Source: UBA1724 sp963632245
Lineage (GTDB): Bacteria > Verrucomicrobiota > Lentisphaeria > Oligosphaerales > Oligosphaeraceae
Assembly (NCBI GenBank): GCA_963632245.1
Contig: CAVGTF010000007.1
Location: forward strand, 1 to 35,575
Direction: 5' to 3'
Length of the DNA stretch: 35,575 nucleotides
This document shows, piece after piece, positions 15,028 through 23,458 of this stretch (position 1 is the stretch's first letter; each line of letters starts with the position of its first letter). The notes under the pieces were generated by a model. That model did not search any database. It had not been told where the DNA came from and saw nothing but the letters and a program-made list of their open reading frames with translations. A program made the translations under genes and the position numbers.

Positions 15028-15828
15028 ATGAAAGCATTTTACTCTCTGTTCATGGCCGCCATCCTGACCGCCGCCATGGGACTCTACGCCCAGGAAGCCG
15101 CTCCCGAGGTCGCACCCGAGGAAGAGGCCCCCGCCGCTGTCGAGACCGAGGAGGAAAAGGACTGGTCCGTCTCTCTCGGACTCCAGTATTCCAGCCATAA
15201 CTTCGATAAGGGCGCCTACTCCAACGCAGAGCCCATCTTCACCGGAGACATCCAGGTCTCTTGGAAGGGACTCTTCGCCGGAGTCACCGGAATCTACGAC
15301 ACCACCGACTACAACGACCACGAGCGCGAGTTCGAGGAATACGACTGGACCTTCGGCTACGAGGGCTCCATCGCCATGTTCGACTACACCCTGAGCTACA
15401 TCCACTACTCCTACCCCAGCGCCCGCGAGGATGAGTCCAACGAGCTCTCCCTGGCCGTCAATGCACAGTGCCTCCTGAACCCCGGATTCGAGGTCTACTA
15501 TGACTTCGAGGACTCCCTGGTCTACGGAAACCTAAACATCGGACACGACTTCGAACTCTGCGACCAGCTGACCTGGACCACCGGCGCTCAGCTCTGGTGG
15601 GGAAACAAGCGCTTCCAGCTGCGCGACTTCGATCTCTATCGCAACGAGGCCATTTCCGCCGTCGTCGAGACCTCCCTCGACTTCAGCGTCAATGACTACA
15701 TCACCTTCGGACCCTTCGCTTCCTTCGGTTGGGCCCTCGGACACGAAATGCGCAATACCTGGAAGGAGGACCCCGATATGTCCGCCTTCAACTGGACTGT
15801 CGGCCTGGCTCTCTCCGTCGAGATCTAA
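15028..15828 (+). CDS. Small outer-membrane beta-barrel protein
   Basis: A 266-residue exported protein with a signal peptide (residues 1-21, cleavage near LYA-QE), then a Pro/Glu/Ala-rich linker and from about residue 45 regular alternating aromatic strands (SVSLGLQYSSHNF, LFAGVTGIYDT, WTFGYEGSIAMFDYTLSYIHYSY, FGPFASFGWALG) typical of an 8-12-strand outer-membrane barrel. It ends in VEI rather than the usual terminal Phe. An AAAGGAAC site precedes the ATG by about ten bases. It starts 70 bases after feoB, with a terminator after it and none in between, so it is probably co-transcribed. A role in metal passage across the outer membrane is inference. Confidence 0.8.
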   Translation: MKAFYSLFMAAILTAAMGLYAQEAAPEVAPEEEAPAAVETEEEKDWSVSLGLQYSSHNFDKGAYSNAEPIFTGDIQVSWKGLFAGVTGIYDTTDYNDHEREFEEYDWTFGYEGSIAMFDYTLSYIHYSYPSAREDESNELSLAVNAQCLLNPGFEVYYDFEDSLVYGNLNIGHDFELCDQLTWTTGAQLWWGNKRFQLRDFDLYRNEAISAVVETSLDFSVNDYITFGPFASFGWALGHEMRNTWKEDPDMSAFNWTVGLALSVEI

Positions 15829-15861
15829 CGATAGCTAGAATAGCTCGGAAAAAACAAAAAA

Positions 15862-15900
15862 CGGGGACGACTGGTCAATGCCAGCCGCCCCCGCTTTTTT
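15862..15900 (+). terminator. Terminator of the feoAB-barrel operon
   Basis: CGGGGaCGaCTGG pairs with CCAGcCGcCCCCG (two mismatches) around TCAATG and is followed by TTTTTT. The rest of 15829-16133 holds the next promoter and an assembly gap. Confidence 0.8.
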
Positions 15901-16008
15901 GTATGGGAAAAAGGGGGAGTCTCGGGGAAATTTTAAGGTGATGTGCAGTGTTGTCATGTTCTGTCTAGGGGGGCAAAAATAGTCGTGATTTTTTTTTGTC
16001 GTGAGCCC

Positions 16009-16036
16009 TTGTTTTCGTGGGGATTTTTTGTAATAA
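16009..16036 (+). promoter_or_regulatory. Promoter of the prepilin-like gene
   Basis: TTGTTT (16009-16014), a 16-base spacer and TAATAA (16031-16036), about 100 bases before the ATG at 16134. Confidence 0.5.
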
Positions 16037-16103
16037 TCTGTGTGACATCCCGTTTTGATGTCCGGTTTTTTGTTCTTTTTTCTGTTTAAGCGAATATCAA
16101 AGA

Positions 16104-16113
16104 NNNNNNNNNN
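16104..16113. other. Assembly gap (10 N) flanked by TATCAAAGA
   Basis: Ten N. The nine bases TATCAAAGA occur on both sides, so two contigs probably overlap here and the true gap may be zero or negative. Confidence 0.9.
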
Positions 16114-16133
16114 TATCAAAGACTCAGACAAAA

Positions 16134-16937
16134 ATGCGCAAATTCTTTACTCTGATTGAGTTGTTGGTCGTGATTGCGATTATTGCGATTTTGGCGGCCA
16201 TGTTGTTGCCTGCGTTGAGCAAGGCTCGTGAGAAGGCCCGTGCCATCAGCTGCACCAACAACCTGAAGAACCTCCAGTTGGGCAATATTCTTTACTCTAA
16301 CGACTACGACGACTACCTGCCGGCTGACCGCCAGGATTTTGGCGGCACCGATGGCCTGTACTACTGGTTCGGTTACAATTCGTTGATTCCCGAGACCCCC
16401 ATGTGTTGGAGCAAATGGCTGGAAAAGGATCCCAATGCCGATCTGCCCACCACCGGCGAGGATAAGAGCTCCTGGCACAAGATCCTGATGTGCCCCTCTT
16501 GCCCCACTGCCGAGCGTGTCCGCGGTAACATCGGTTACCAGGCCAGCGTTGGCATGAGCTACAACGACCACTACTACTACGTCTACACGCAAGGCGGCTG
16601 GTGCGCTTCTTGGGGCAAGGCCTGCGATTGGCACCGCGTCTCCGGCGTCAAGTACCCCTCCATCCATGTGAACCTCTTCGACGGAACCTGCCAGAGCCAG
16701 TTCACCTATGAGTGCTGGAACCATCCCGACGTCATCACCGATACCGTCTGGAACTACAGCAGCTCCTACTTCCGCCATGGCAAGATGATGAACATGAGCT
16801 TCACTGATGGACACGTGGAGACCGCTCCCGAACAGATGGCACGCATGACCGATTCCTCTACCGGCTATCCCTATCTGCACGGCGCATACTACTGGTTCCC
16901 CGGTGTTGATATCATCGGCGGCGATAAGAACCGGTAA
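16134..16937 (+). CDS. Prepilin-like protein with H-X9-DG motif
   Basis: A 267-residue member of the large type II secretion/pseudopilin-like family of the Planctomycetes-Verrucomicrobia-Lentisphaerae group. The N-terminus, FFTLIELLVVIAIIAILAAM, is a class III-type signal and membrane helix with the conserved Glu at +5; the residue before the cleavage site is Phe, not the usual Gly, as is frequent in this lineage. The LPALSKAREKARAISC N-helix end follows. The C-terminal half has H-GKMMNMSFT-DG, an exact H-X9-DG. The many aromatic residues and Cys pairs suggest a secreted, disulfide-stabilised domain. The function of these stand-alone paralogues is unknown. No Shine-Dalgarno site is seen; codons shift from T/G-ending at the start to C- and A-ending at the end. 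Confidence 0.9.
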   Translation: MRKFFTLIELLVVIAIIAILAAMLLPALSKAREKARAISCTNNLKNLQLGNILYSNDYDDYLPADRQDFGGTDGLYYWFGYNSLIPETPMCWSKWLEKDPNADLPTTGEDKSSWHKILMCPSCPTAERVRGNIGYQASVGMSYNDHYYYVYTQGGWCASWGKACDWHRVSGVKYPSIHVNLFDGTCQSQFTYECWNHPDVITDTVWNYSSSYFRHGKMMNMSFTDGHVETAPEQMARMTDSSTGYPYLHGAYYWFPGVDIIGGDKNR

Positions 16938-16966
16938 ACTGCTAAGGCGCTAAATAGCGCAAATAC

Positions 16967-17009
16967 AAAAAAGGGCCTCTCGACTCTTCGATAGCCGGGA
17001 GGCCTTTTT
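16967..17009 (+). terminator. Terminator of the prepilin-like gene
   Basis: AAAAAGG-g-CCTC pairs with GAGGCCTTTTT around an 18-base loop; the 3' arm supplies the T tract. Confidence 0.75.
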
Positions 17010-17143
17010 GTGTTTCCAATGGTTTAGGCGCGCTTAATAAGGTGCCCGCGGCGCTCTTCCGCCTAACGGCGGTACGGTGCCGGTCTTTTGGCCGCTTCGC
17101 GGCGCGTGCCTACCATCGGCGCGTGCTTGCCTAGCGCAAGTTC

Positions 17144-17193
17144 CGCAGGAAGATCTCCAAAGGAGGTCGGGGCTTGCGCCCCCCGTGCCCCGC
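17144..17193 (-). repeat. G-rich repeat module (inverted copy)
   Basis: Reverse complement of the module that ends the copies at 21.8 and 35.5 kb (GGCGGGGGCACGGGG, a short G/C hairpin, then the fully shared TTTGGAGATCTTCC). 16938-17518 holds no gene, only repeats. Confidence 0.7.
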
Positions 17194-17213
17194 TACGGCA
17201 CAAAGAATGTGCC

Positions 17214-17373
17214 GTAAGTACTTAGCAATTAGTGGCTAGTGATTAGTTTGTAAGGTGCCGCAGGCGCTCTTCCGCCGCTGGGGCGGCGGTATTGGTTCCG
17301 CCGCTATCAGCGGCGGAATTCCCGCGGAGCGGCCAAATAACTAACGGCTAACAGCTAGCCACTAATAACTTAC
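17214..17373. repeat. MITE-like element with terminal inverted repeats
   Basis: A 160-base element. The left end GTAAGT-acttagca-ATTAGTGGCTAG (17214-17239) is matched in inverted form at the right end by CTAGCCACTAAT-aa-CTTAC (17355-17373). The interior has GC-rich hairpins (CTTCCGCCG / CGGCGG; TTCCGCCGCT / AGCGGCGGAA). A second copy of the left 80 bases lies inverted at 28451-28529 and a diverged one at 25653-25777. There are no coding frames. An extra hairpin, ACGGCAC / GTGCCGT (17195-17215), abuts it. Confidence 0.6.
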
Positions 17374-17379
17374 GCGACG

Positions 17380-17490
17380 TTGAAACGCCGCGGAATTGGC
17401 GCACGCGCCGGTAGATTCCGGCGCGGGGGTTCGCCTGCGAAACCCTGGCCTAACTTCCTCCTTCCTCCCTCCTCCTTTCTCCTTTTTCAG
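17380..17490 (-). repeat. Mosaic repeat, inverted copy without an adjacent start codon
   Basis: Reverse complement of the repeat at 21.7, 28.0 and 35.4 kb: polypurine tract (17451-17488 on the minus strand), TTAGGCCAGGGTTTCG hairpin, GCGCCGG/CCGGCGC hairpin. Unlike the others, its tract does not lead into a start codon. Confidence 0.7.
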
Positions 17491-17518
17491 GGGCGCCCCG
17501 AGGGTGCCCTAGCGCGCC

Positions 17519-18106
17519 TTAGCGCCTCAACGCCTTTGGCTTTCCGAGGATTTCGGAGTACAGGAGTGCCTTTTTGAGGGAGTCCTGGTTTTTCGGAAGA
17601 TCGAAGGCCAGTCGTCGGGCGGTGGTGGTCTTCGGGGTAGGGTGTGCGGGGGTGGTGGCGATATGTGCGTCTGCGTGGAGGGCGGCTTCGGAGGGGTGTT
17701 GTGGGAAGTCGGCGGGGGGCAGAGTGGATCCCAGGTGTTCCTGGGCGTGCTCTACGGCGGGAGTGACGGTGCCCACCAGCGGGGATTTGTGGGGCTTTGG
17801 AATGGGCTCTGCGTGGGATTCGCCCACGGGATCCCGGACCACCGTGAGAGAGGTGGTGTGCATGACGCCGCCATTGGGAGTCCGCACCTCGTGGTCGGTC
17901 CTCACGACACGGTTCTGCCCCGGGACCGCCCGCTGGTTGCGGGGGAGTCCTGGGGTATTTCGAGGCGTATTGGGGCGTCCGTAGGGATGCAGTCGGGAAT
18001 GGCCGTATTCGTTGGGGGCTTTTCCGTCCTTCCGTTTCCGCTTCTTGAGATCCGAGCTCAAGACGGCGATCAAGAAGAATGTGATGAAGATGACAAATGG
18101 TGTCAT
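17519..18106 (-). CDS. Small membrane-anchored protein of unknown function, next to floA
   Basis: 195 residues. An N-terminal membrane helix (residues 1-17, MTPFVIFITFFLIAVLS) is followed by a basic stretch (KKRKRKDGK), a long Pro/His-rich low-complexity region and a more regular helical tail (about 160-195, NQDSLKKALLYSEILGKPKALRR). I do not recognise a family. It starts 27 bases after floA, so it is likely co-expressed and may be a FloA partner at the membrane (inference from position only). No good Shine-Dalgarno site is present. Confidence 0.65.
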   Translation of the reverse strand: MTPFVIFITFFLIAVLSSDLKKRKRKDGKAPNEYGHSRLHPYGRPNTPRNTPGLPRNQRAVPGQNRVVRTDHEVRTPNGGVMHTTSLTVVRDPVGESHAEPIPKPHKSPLVGTVTPAVEHAQEHLGSTLPPADFPQHPSEAALHADAHIATTPAHPTPKTTTARRLAFDLPKNQDSLKKALLYSEILGKPKALRR

Positions 18107-18133
18107 TTCTCTAGGGGAGGGCAGGGATTTCCG

Positions 18134-19132
18134 CTAGATCTGCTGGGGTTCTTCGCCGGCGATGGAGCGTCGCATATCGGTGTCGGAGCGCATGTTCTCC
18201 AGCTTGTAGTAGTCCATGACGCCCAGCTTTCCGCTCTTGAGGGCGGCGGCCATGGCAAGCGGGATCTCCGCCTGCGCCGCAACCACCTGCGCCTGCATCT
18301 CCTGCACCTTCGCTTTCATCTCCTGCTCGTAGGCGACGGCCGCCGCACGACGGACCTCCGCGGTGGCCTGCGCCACACGACGATCCGCCTCCGCCTGGTC
18401 GGCCTGCAACCGCGCGCCGATGTTGTCGCCTACATCCACATCCGCGATGTCGATGGAGAGGATTTCGAAGGCGGTGCCGGAGTCCAGTCCCTTCTCCAGC
18501 AGCCGCTGGGAGATATTGTCGGGATTTTCCAGGACGGCGCTGTAGGAGGCGCTGGAGCCGATGGTAGTGACGATTCCTTCGCCCACGCGGGCGATGATGG
18601 TGTCTTCGGTGGCACCGCCAACCAGTCGCTCCAGATTGGTGCGCACGGTGACACGGGCACGGACCTTCACTTGGATGCCATCCTTTGCCACGGCATCCAG
18701 GGTGTCGCGCTCGCCGCCTTTCTTGGGGCAGTCAATGACGCGGGGATTCACGCTGGTGCGCACGGCATCCAGCACATCGCGGCCCGCCAGGTCGATGGCG
18801 GCGGCCTGCCGGAAGGTCAGGTGGATGGACGCCTTGTCCGCCGCTACCAGCGCATTGACCACGCGCTCCACATTGCCGTGGGCCATGTAGTGGCTCTCCA
18901 GGTCATCGGTGGTCACCGTATTGATGCCCGCTTTTCGGATCTGGATGTAGCAGCGCACGATAAGGCTGGAGGGGACATGCCGGAGGCTCATCATCAAGAG
19001 GCGCCAGAAGGAGATATGCGCGCCGGAGGCCTGCGCCTGCAACCAGGTCCCGAAGTAGCTGCAGATGACGCAGAAAACAAATAATGCCAAACAGGCGAGG
19101 CAGACGAAGAGGAAGACCATGAAGCCGTTCAT
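18134..19132 (-). CDS. floA: Flotillin-like protein FloA (YqfA/UPF0365)
   Basis: Membrane-microdomain scaffold of 332 residues, the usual family length. An N-terminal hydrophobic hairpin/anchor (about residues 4-30) leads to the family-specific segment with QIRKAGINTVTTDDLESHYMAHGNVERVV, the SPFH-like core (GIQVKVRARVTVRTNLERLVGGATEDTIIARVGEG) and an Ala/Glu-rich coiled coil (QADQAEADRRVAQATAEVRRAAAV). The NfeD partner that often lies beside it elsewhere is absent. The ATG at 19132 has no Shine-Dalgarno site; the mRNA leader is pyrimidine-rich. Confidence 0.95.
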   Translation of the reverse strand: MNGFMVFLFVCLACLALFVFCVICSYFGTWLQAQASGAHISFWRLLMMSLRHVPSSLIVRCYIQIRKAGINTVTTDDLESHYMAHGNVERVVNALVAADKASIHLTFRQAAAIDLAGRDVLDAVRTSVNPRVIDCPKKGGERDTLDAVAKDGIQVKVRARVTVRTNLERLVGGATEDTIIARVGEGIVTTIGSSASYSAVLENPDNISQRLLEKGLDSGTAFEILSIDIADVDVGDNIGARLQADQAEADRRVAQATAEVRRAAAVAYEQEMKAKVQEMQAQVVAAQAEIPLAMAAALKSGKLGVMDYYKLENMRSDTDMRRSIAGEEPQQI

Positions 19133-19176
19133 AATGGGAAATTAGAAGTTAGAAGGGAAAAAGGAAGAAATCTTTC

Positions 19177-19330
19177 AAAAAGGAGGAAGGAGGAAGGAGG
19201 AAGGAGGAAGTGAGGACCGCCTGCGGCGCGCTGCATTAAGCGCGCCCAAATTGGCGCGCAAGTGCCGCCGGTAGGCAGAAGGGGTTAGGTGGGGGAGCGG
19301 GGGCGCAAGCCCCCGTCCTTTCGTTATTTT
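19177..19330 (+). repeat. Mosaic repeat upstream of floA (partial copy)
   Basis: AAAAGGAGGAAGGAGGAAGG tract (19177-19210), then GCGCGCC-caaat-TGGCGCGC (about 19240-19259), a CCGCCGGTAGGCAGAAG-type link and GGGGGCGCAAGCCCCCGTCC. The two middle hairpins of the full repeat are missing. Confidence 0.65.
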
Positions 19331-19365
19331 GGGAAAAGCCTCGGGGGGGAGTTCTTTCAGCCCCG

Positions 19366-21645
19366 CTAGCGTTTCTTGGATTTCTTGGAGCGGTCGATGA
19401 CGCGGGTCTCCACATGATCGGAGACGGTTTTTCCGGGGGTGTAGGTGAGATTTGCGTCCTTGATCTGTTTGGTCTCCACGGTGGGCTTTCCGAGGGAACC
19501 GCCCTGTGAGCGCTGATTTTCGGGAGGCACGGTGCCGGGCAGCGCCAGCTCGGGTGCCACCGCCACGGGATGCTGGTCGATCTTCTGCCAGTTGGACTGC
19601 CAGGCCTTCTCCTGCTCGGGAGTAGGCTGGAAGACGTTCAGTTGCAAGGCATTGAGAGCCTGGTGGAGTGCTAGGCGGGAGAGGATCTGTGTGGACTGCC
19701 CGTCGGGAGTGAATCCGAAGTCCGCCAGGTTATCGCGGAAGAAGTGCAGGTATTTGTAGGGTTGTGGGAGGATGCTTGCGGTCTCGGGAGTGATGGTGGC
19801 CTGTGCCTGGAAGACCCAGATGGGCCAGGCTTCCTGGAGGAGCGGCAGTGCCTCCTGTGGGGCGCCGGCCTTCTGGAGCGCCAGGGCGGCCAGGGATGCC
19901 ACCATGGTGCGCTCGGCGGCGTAGGTCATGCTGGGCAGATCGGGATCGCAGCCGAACATGTCGGGGATGGGTGGCGTCAGCTCGGCGTTCTCGGTGGCGG
20001 CCAGCGAGATCCGCGTGAGCTGTGCCAGTCGCTCCGGATTCTCCTTCGTGGCATCCTGGGAGAGGAAGCGGATCAGCCAGGGTGCGGAGGCGGCGGCATC
20101 CAGATGCCGGACGGCGTCCTCGCCCAGGGAATTCCGGAGGGCATCCAGGTTCTTTTGCAGATTCCCGGCTTCCTGTTCGGAGAGCAGCGGAAGGTGTTTT
20201 TGGAGTGCCAGGGCGGCGAGGGCGGCTTCCTCCAGCGGGATATTCTCTGCGGCATTCTCCAAGTCGTCCACGATGGGCTTCCGGGTGGGATATTCCACGG
20301 CGGGGATAACGCTACCGGCGGGAGTCACCTGCTGGGAGAGATGGCGGTAGAGCTGCTGCAATTCCGAGGCGCACTTTCGTCCCGTGGGATCCTGTGCGGG
20401 GAGTGCCTCGGAGAGTCGCTGGAAGACCAGGTATCCCAGCGCATTTGTCCGTAGCGTGCTCACGCGAGGCGGAATCTGGAATTCCGGGGAGTCCTCCTGG
20501 GGATCGTCCTCCACCAGCATGGCGTAGAGGCGCAGGGAGGACTTCCGGCGATTCTCCGAGACAATCATGCCATTTTCCAGCTTTTCGCCGGGATCCAGGT
20601 GTTTCACCGCCTTCAGCAATGGCAACGTCGCCTTGCGCGCGGCTTCCAGAAGGACCCCCTTCTCATTCTTGTCGGCGACCGCATCCCGGAGTTCCAGGAA
20701 GGCGTATGCCAGACTGGCCTGGTCGGAGAGAGCGACCGCGCCGTCGGAGAGTCCGGAGATCCACTCGGGGAAGGGCGTATTGAGAGTGCCGTCGTCCTTT
20801 AGGAGAGTGGCGGTTTTTAGGGCGGCCTGGAGGGTCTCGTTGAGATCGGGTTGTGTGAGGACTCGTGCGGGATGTGCCCGGAAGAGCCGTCGGCAACCCT
20901 GTGCGTCTGCGTAGTAGCTATCGGATTCGAAGAGCGTGGCCTTGAAGGGGATATCGGTGGCGCCCATCTTCTGCCAGAGTCCCAGGGAACTCCAGAGATT
21001 CGCCTCGGAAATCAGGTTTCCCACCCGCGCCACGGAGAGCTGTCGCTGCGGCGTCATGAGATATCGTCCCGTGAGTTGTTCCGGAGTGAATGCGAATGCG
21101 GAGGTGGGGTCGAAGGCGATGCCCACAAGGCTGGAGAAGAGCAGCCGTGTGGAATTCACCTGGAATTTCGGGATCGCCACGGTGCTCTGCACCACATCTA
21201 GGCGAAGGGCATCCCATTGTCCGGGATGGGCGAGCTTCTGTTTCACATTGGCGGGGAGCTGTCGCTTCTCCTGTTGCGCCAAGGAGACCTGCGCCTCCAA
21301 ATCCGCACGAATTGCGGCTTCGTATTCGGGACGGCGCTTTTCCAAAATGGAAAGGAGCATCTCCAGCGTGGGGCCAAAGCCGTCCCCTACCGCATAATAG
21401 GTCCGGGAGGGAAATTCGCCATCGCATAAGGTCAGGAAGAGCGCCCGGGGCGCAGGAGAGGAGGAGGGCACCCTCTTCAGGATCTCCTTGGTCGGAGTGC
21501 CCTTCTTTAGCGCTCCACGGAGATACCCCGTGAACTGCACCATCTGCTCTTCCGAACAGTCCAGCGGAGTCTTCACATCCGGAAACCACGTCTGCGCAAA
21601 GAACACCACGGGAAGGAGGAAGAGGGAGAGGAGGAGGGAACGCAT
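19366..21645 (-). CDS. Secreted helical protein of unknown function
   Basis: 759 residues with a clear signal peptide (residues 1-18, MRSLLLSLFLLPVVFFAQ). The mature part is Ala/Leu/Gln-rich and almost wholly helical, with stretches that look like helical repeats or an alpha-alpha barrel (EEAALAALALQKHLPLLSEQEA, MVASLAALALQKAGAPQEALPLLQEAW). A basic tail (RSKKSKKR) ends it. No catalytic motif or known family is apparent. The start ATG at 21645 is preceded in the mRNA by a pyrimidine tract from the mosaic repeat; upstream in-frame codons only translate that repeat. Confidence 0.75.
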   Translation of the reverse strand: MRSLLLSLFLLPVVFFAQTWFPDVKTPLDCSEEQMVQFTGYLRGALKKGTPTKEILKRVPSSSPAPRALFLTLCDGEFPSRTYYAVGDGFGPTLEMLLSILEKRRPEYEAAIRADLEAQVSLAQQEKRQLPANVKQKLAHPGQWDALRLDVVQSTVAIPKFQVNSTRLLFSSLVGIAFDPTSAFAFTPEQLTGRYLMTPQRQLSVARVGNLISEANLWSSLGLWQKMGATDIPFKATLFESDSYYADAQGCRRLFRAHPARVLTQPDLNETLQAALKTATLLKDDGTLNTPFPEWISGLSDGAVALSDQASLAYAFLELRDAVADKNEKGVLLEAARKATLPLLKAVKHLDPGEKLENGMIVSENRRKSSLRLYAMLVEDDPQEDSPEFQIPPRVSTLRTNALGYLVFQRLSEALPAQDPTGRKCASELQQLYRHLSQQVTPAGSVIPAVEYPTRKPIVDDLENAAENIPLEEAALAALALQKHLPLLSEQEAGNLQKNLDALRNSLGEDAVRHLDAAASAPWLIRFLSQDATKENPERLAQLTRISLAATENAELTPPIPDMFGCDPDLPSMTYAAERTMVASLAALALQKAGAPQEALPLLQEAWPIWVFQAQATITPETASILPQPYKYLHFFRDNLADFGFTPDGQSTQILSRLALHQALNALQLNVFQPTPEQEKAWQSNWQKIDQHPVAVAPELALPGTVPPENQRSQGGSLGKPTVETKQIKDANLTYTPGKTVSDHVETRVIDRSKKSKKR

Positions 21646-21649
21646 ATAA

Positions 21650-21861
21650 AAGAATGAGGAAGGAGGAAGGAGGAGGGAGGAAGTTAGGCCAGGGTTTCGG
21701 CGAGCCGAAACCCCGCGCCGGAATTTACCGGCGCGTGCGCCATGCGCGCCCAAGATTGGCGCGCTAAAATAGGAAAGTTAGAAATGGCACCGCTGGTAGG
21801 CGGAAGAGATTAGGCGGGGGCACGGGGGCGGCAGCCCTCCGTCCTTTGGAGATCTTCCCGC
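21650..21861 (+). repeat. Mosaic repeat, full copy at the start of the secreted helical protein gene
   Basis: Modules in order: purine tract (to 21683); TTAGGCCA-GGGTTTCG-gcgagc-CGAAACCC; GCGCCGG-aattta-CCGGCGC; GCGCGCC-caaga-TTGGCGCGC; TAGGCGGAAGAGATTAGGCG; GGGGGCACGGGGGCGG; TTTGGAGATCTTCC. It ends about five bases before the ATG of the minus-strand gene. The rest of 21862-22227 holds further GC-rich short hairpins and two more copies of the G-rich module (about 22030-22065 and 22081-22115). Confidence 0.75.
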
Positions 21862-22227
21862 GAAACTCGCGCTAGGAAGGCACGCACCGGTGCTAGGCAC
21901 GCGCCGCGGAGCGGCTCTTTCGCGGCGTGAAGGCCGCGGTAGGTTATTTTGCCGCCTATATATGCCTGCGTGGTTAGGCAAGGGATGGTGGAATTAGCCG
22001 GCGGAACGTTGCTTAGTTGGGTAGGGATATCCAAAGGACTGGGGGCAAGCCCCCTGCACCCCCTAATTCCTTTTGTAGTCAAGCGGGGGCCGGGGGCGGG
22101 AGCCCCCGTTCTTTCGATTTTGCCCTGCAAAAAGCCGGTGGAAAAAAGAGACCGCCTGCGGTGCGTCGGGGTTCCGTGTCTGTGGGTAATTTAGCGGGCT
22201 CTCGCAGGGTGTTTGCACTAAGGGGGA

Positions 22228-22255
22228 ATTTTGCGGCAGGCATCTGCCGCAAAAT
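22228..22255. other. Perfect 12-base hairpin downstream of asd
   Basis: ATTTTGCGGCAG-gcat-CTGCCGCAAAAT. It lies just beyond the asd terminator and may be a back-up 3' end structure. Confidence 0.5.
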
Positions 22256-22257
22256 GC

Positions 22258-22296
22258 AAAAAAGGGAGAGCGGTTTTCTTCCGCTCTCCCTTTTTT
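22258..22296 (-). terminator. asd terminator (symmetrical)
   Basis: AAAAAAGGGAGAGCGG and its exact complement (16 pairs) around seven bases, with T runs on either strand; it lies 24 bases past the asd stop. Confidence 0.85.
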
Positions 22297-22319
22297 GTGT
22301 TGTATTCTCGTGTTTTTTG

Positions 22320-23321
<1,002 letters not shown>

Positions 23322-23407
23322 GGGGGGATTCCTCTGTTCTCTGGGGATTCTTGGGTGGGGCCGCGGGCCGGGGGGATGGTTTCCTCCCTCTTTCGCGGTC
23401 CCGGGAT

Positions 23408-23417
23408 NNNNNNNNNN
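23408..23417. other. Assembly gap (10 N) between htpG and asd
   Basis: Ten N in the 137-base htpG-asd spacer; true length unknown, so the asd promoter or an htpG terminator may be missing. Confidence 0.9.
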
Positions 23418-23458
23418 GCTTGGGAACGATAAAAAAAACGGTTCGGAGGACGGTTCGG

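Noticed and set aside
17016..17518. tRNA or other known RNA gene in the hairpin-rich spacer
   Set aside because: No cloverleaf with a T-loop GTTCRA and acceptor pairing could be built; the hairpins belong to the repeat families.
19366..21753. Upstream extension of the secreted helical protein to 21753
   Set aside because: The extra residues are a translation of the mosaic repeat; the signal peptide begins at the ATG at 21645. The same holds for extensions of the polymerase and GspL-like genes.
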